In this document: positions 6,922-8,102 of the stretch, piece by piece
How the letters are laid out: the number at the start of each line of letters is the position of its first letter
How positions within the stretch are numbered: the first letter of the stretch is position 1
Origin: Bacteroidales bacterium
Lineage (GTDB): Bacteria > Bacteroidota > Bacteroidia > Bacteroidales > UBA932
Assembly: GCA_021443625.1 (NCBI GenBank)
Contig: JABUTP010000045.1
Span: forward strand, 1 to 8,102
DNA length: 8,102 bases
Direction: 5' to 3'
Made by a program: the position numbers and the translations under genes
Notes under the pieces: model-generated
Databases searched by the model: none
Told to the model about the DNA's origin: nothing
The model's input: the letters and a program-made list of their open reading frames with translations, nothing else

Positions 6922-6994
6922 TGGAGTATAGGGGAATCGGACCCCTGACCTTTTGAATGCCATTCAAACGCTCTGCCAACTGAGCTAATACCCC
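6922..6994 (-). tRNA. tRNA-Ala (anticodon GGC)
   Basis: The minus strand folds into a complete 73-nt cloverleaf. The acceptor stem is GGGGTAT with ATACTCC and contains the G3-U70 wobble pair that identifies alanine tRNAs. The D-arm is GCTC/GAGC with loop AGTTGGCA (G18-G19 present). The anticodon arm is TTTGA/TCAAA with loop ATGGCAT, giving anticodon GGC, which reads GCC and GCU. The variable loop is AGGTC and the T-arm AGGGG/CCCCT. The discriminator is A73 and no CCA is encoded (the following bases are CAA). The T-loop reads TCCGATT, so position 55 is C instead of the near-universal U. The gene lies 31 bp downstream of the glycosyltransferase stop on the same strand. Confidence 0.95.
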
Positions 6995-7025
6995 GTTTCA
7001 GTGCGCGAAGTTACAAAAAAATTTA

Positions 7026-8102
7026 TTATCTGAAAATTTTTCTGTAAAGCCACGTCATAATAATGTCCAGCGTATGGTTCACCGCCTCAAGCCAAGCCGG
7101 ATAGCGGCGGTGTTTCCTTTCCCACCAGGCACACGCATCAATCCTTACCAATTTGTTCTCCGGATAGAGTTTAGGCTTGGGAATCTGATGCTTGCGGCAG
7201 AATTCCGTGAGGGATTGGTACAGCGGAGCAAATCTTTCGGCATCAAACTGCTCCCTCGGGATGTCCAGCAGATGACATTTGAGCATTACCCTTGCCCGGT
7301 TGCGGTAGTATGCATCTATGAATGCCTTTCTTGCGGGAGAGAGCCGGGAGGAATCCCAATTCTCATAAAACTCAATCAAACGTCCGGTCACGGTTTCCAT
7401 CTGGCCGAGACTCTTGAAAAGAACCTTCGGGTCCATCGTCTGCCCCTCCCGCGCCATATTGTATTGGTACAGATCCAGGTCGAAGAAGACTATGCTCCGG
7501 GCATAAAAGAGAGGATACGTATCCCATTCGAGGTCGGTATAGGAAACACCTTCGGTCTGGCGGTAGCCGTTGTCAAGCAGCATCTGCGTTCTGTAGCACA
7601 AAGAATGCATCAGAAAGAAACGGATGTGCCCGTCTGCCAGAACAGTGTCATAGTCATAGACTTCGCCATACCTGTACGGCTCCCTGCCGTAGAGATTGTA
7701 TTTTGCAAGTTCTTTGGAACCGTCTGCGTGGATGACCGTGAAGTGTGTCACCGCGACGTCGGCATCGGTCCGGGAAAGACACTCCAGAAATCGTGTCAGG
7801 GCCTGCGGGTCGAACCAGTCGTCGGAATCGAGAATCTTTACGTATTTGCCTCTGGCCACGGGCAGAGCCGCATTTATGGTCGAGCCGTAGTTGCCGTTGG
7901 GCTTGTCTATGACCACCACCGTGCCGGGAAATCTCGCCTCATAGCCGCGCATCACCTGCAGGGAGCCGTCGCGGCTGCCGTCATTTACCACAATCACCTC
8001 CAGCGGCTCCGGCGCCCCCGCCGCCAGCAACGAATCCAGGCAGCGCGGCAGAAGTTCCGCCATATTGTAGGCAGGGATTATGAGTGAAAGGAGTTTGGTC
8101 AT
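7026..8102 (-). CDS. Family 2 glycosyltransferase (GT-A fold)
   Basis: A 358-residue protein whose ATG is the last three bases of the window. The start fits the family: the first strand SLIIPAYN is at residues 6-13. It is followed by the nucleotide-sugar motif VIVVNDGSRDGS (37-48), NGNYGSTIN (69-77) and the metal-binding ILDSDDWF (90-97), with Asp92/Asp94/Asp95 as the DxD-type cluster. Beyond about residue 230 the sequence is mostly helical and basic at the end (YRKIFR), which could help peripheral membrane association; there is no clear transmembrane segment. It would transfer a sugar from an activated donor to a surface-polysaccharide, lipopolysaccharide or related glycan acceptor in the cytoplasm; donor and acceptor cannot be inferred. 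The upstream context is outside the window. A more distal start cannot be fully excluded but would put extra residues before the canonical first strand. Confidence 0.9.
   Translation of the reverse strand: MTKLLSLIIPAYNMAELLPRCLDSLLAAGAPEPLEVIVVNDGSRDGSLQVMRGYEARFPGTVVVIDKPNGNYGSTINAALPVARGKYVKILDSDDWFDPQALTRFLECLSRTDADVAVTHFTVIHADGSKELAKYNLYGREPYRYGEVYDYDTVLADGHIRFFLMHSLCYRTQMLLDNGYRQTEGVSYTDLEWDTYPLFYARSIVFFDLDLYQYNMAREGQTMDPKVLFKSLGQMETVTGRLIEFYENWDSSRLSPARKAFIDAYYRNRARVMLKCHLLDIPREQFDAERFAPLYQSLTEFCRKHQIPKPKLYPENKLVRIDACAWWERKHRRYPAWLEAVNHTLDIIMTWLYRKIFR

Noticed and set aside
6922..6994. tRNA-Ala as the attachment site of an integrated element
   Set aside because: No integrase, no direct repeat of the tRNA 3' end and no change in gene character are visible on either side within the window.
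7014..7021. TTTTTTTG upstream of the tRNA as a promoter -7 box
   Set aside because: It matches only the TTTG half of TAnnTTTG in a homopolymer run and has no TTTG at -33; too weak to annotate, though its position is suitable.
7074..8087. Plus-strand 337-residue open frame over the glycosyltransferase
   Set aside because: The minus strand encodes an unmistakable GT2 protein with all motifs in order; the plus frame matches nothing and has the composition of a shadow.
1..8102. CRISPR array, insertion sequence, phage or toxin-antitoxin module
   Set aside because: No spaced direct repeats, transposase or integrase motifs, terminal inverted repeats or paired small toxin/antitoxin genes were seen on either strand.

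Overview
The window looks like ordinary chromosomal DNA from a member of the Bacteroidales (phylum Bacteroidota). Four things support this. Start codons lack strong Shine-Dalgarno sequences. The 791/877 divergent gap holds two exact matches to the Bacteroidota -7 promoter box TAnnTTTG. There is a small lipocalin-like lipoprotein of a type common in this phylum. The GH78 catalytic motif (DCPHRERIGYTGD) and the antiporter layout (CPA2 core, extra helices, two TrkA-C domains) resemble gut Bacteroidales proteins. I cannot name a genus from this alone.

Layout. Positions 1-791 (minus) hold the N-terminal half of a DUF1846/UPF0371 protein that runs off the left edge. Across an 85-bp divergent gap, three plus-strand genes follow with short spacers of 44 and 47 bp: a DJ-1/PfpI-family protein (877-1449), an exported GH78 alpha-L-rhamnosidase (1494-4115) and a CPA2-type cation:proton antiporter (4163-6409). 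The antiporter converges with a minus-strand block read from right to left: a family 2 glycosyltransferase (7026-8102, its start codon flush with the right edge), a tRNA-Ala(GGC) gene (6922-6994) with an intrinsic terminator just after it, and a small lipocalin-like lipoprotein (6440-6862).

How the genes work together. The plus-strand trio could be one transcript, but the functions (thiol/stress protein, rhamnose release from glycans, ion homeostasis) do not make an obvious pathway. No SusC/SusD pair, sugar regulator or rhamnose catabolic gene lies next to the rhamnosidase, so within this window it is a stand-alone glycosidase and not part of a visible polysaccharide utilization locus. The glycosyltransferase probably belongs to a surface-polysaccharide context beyond the right edge.

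I found no CRISPR array, insertion sequence, phage gene, toxin-antitoxin pair or clearly new multi-gene system. The points most worth a second look are: the T-loop of the tRNA-Ala, with C where U/pseudouridine 55 is nearly universal; the tRNA-terminator-lipoprotein arrangement; and the antiporter, with its Glu-Asp ion-site dyad, four extra helices and two TrkA-C domains without a TrkA-N domain. Many long open frames antisense to these genes were judged to be shadows.
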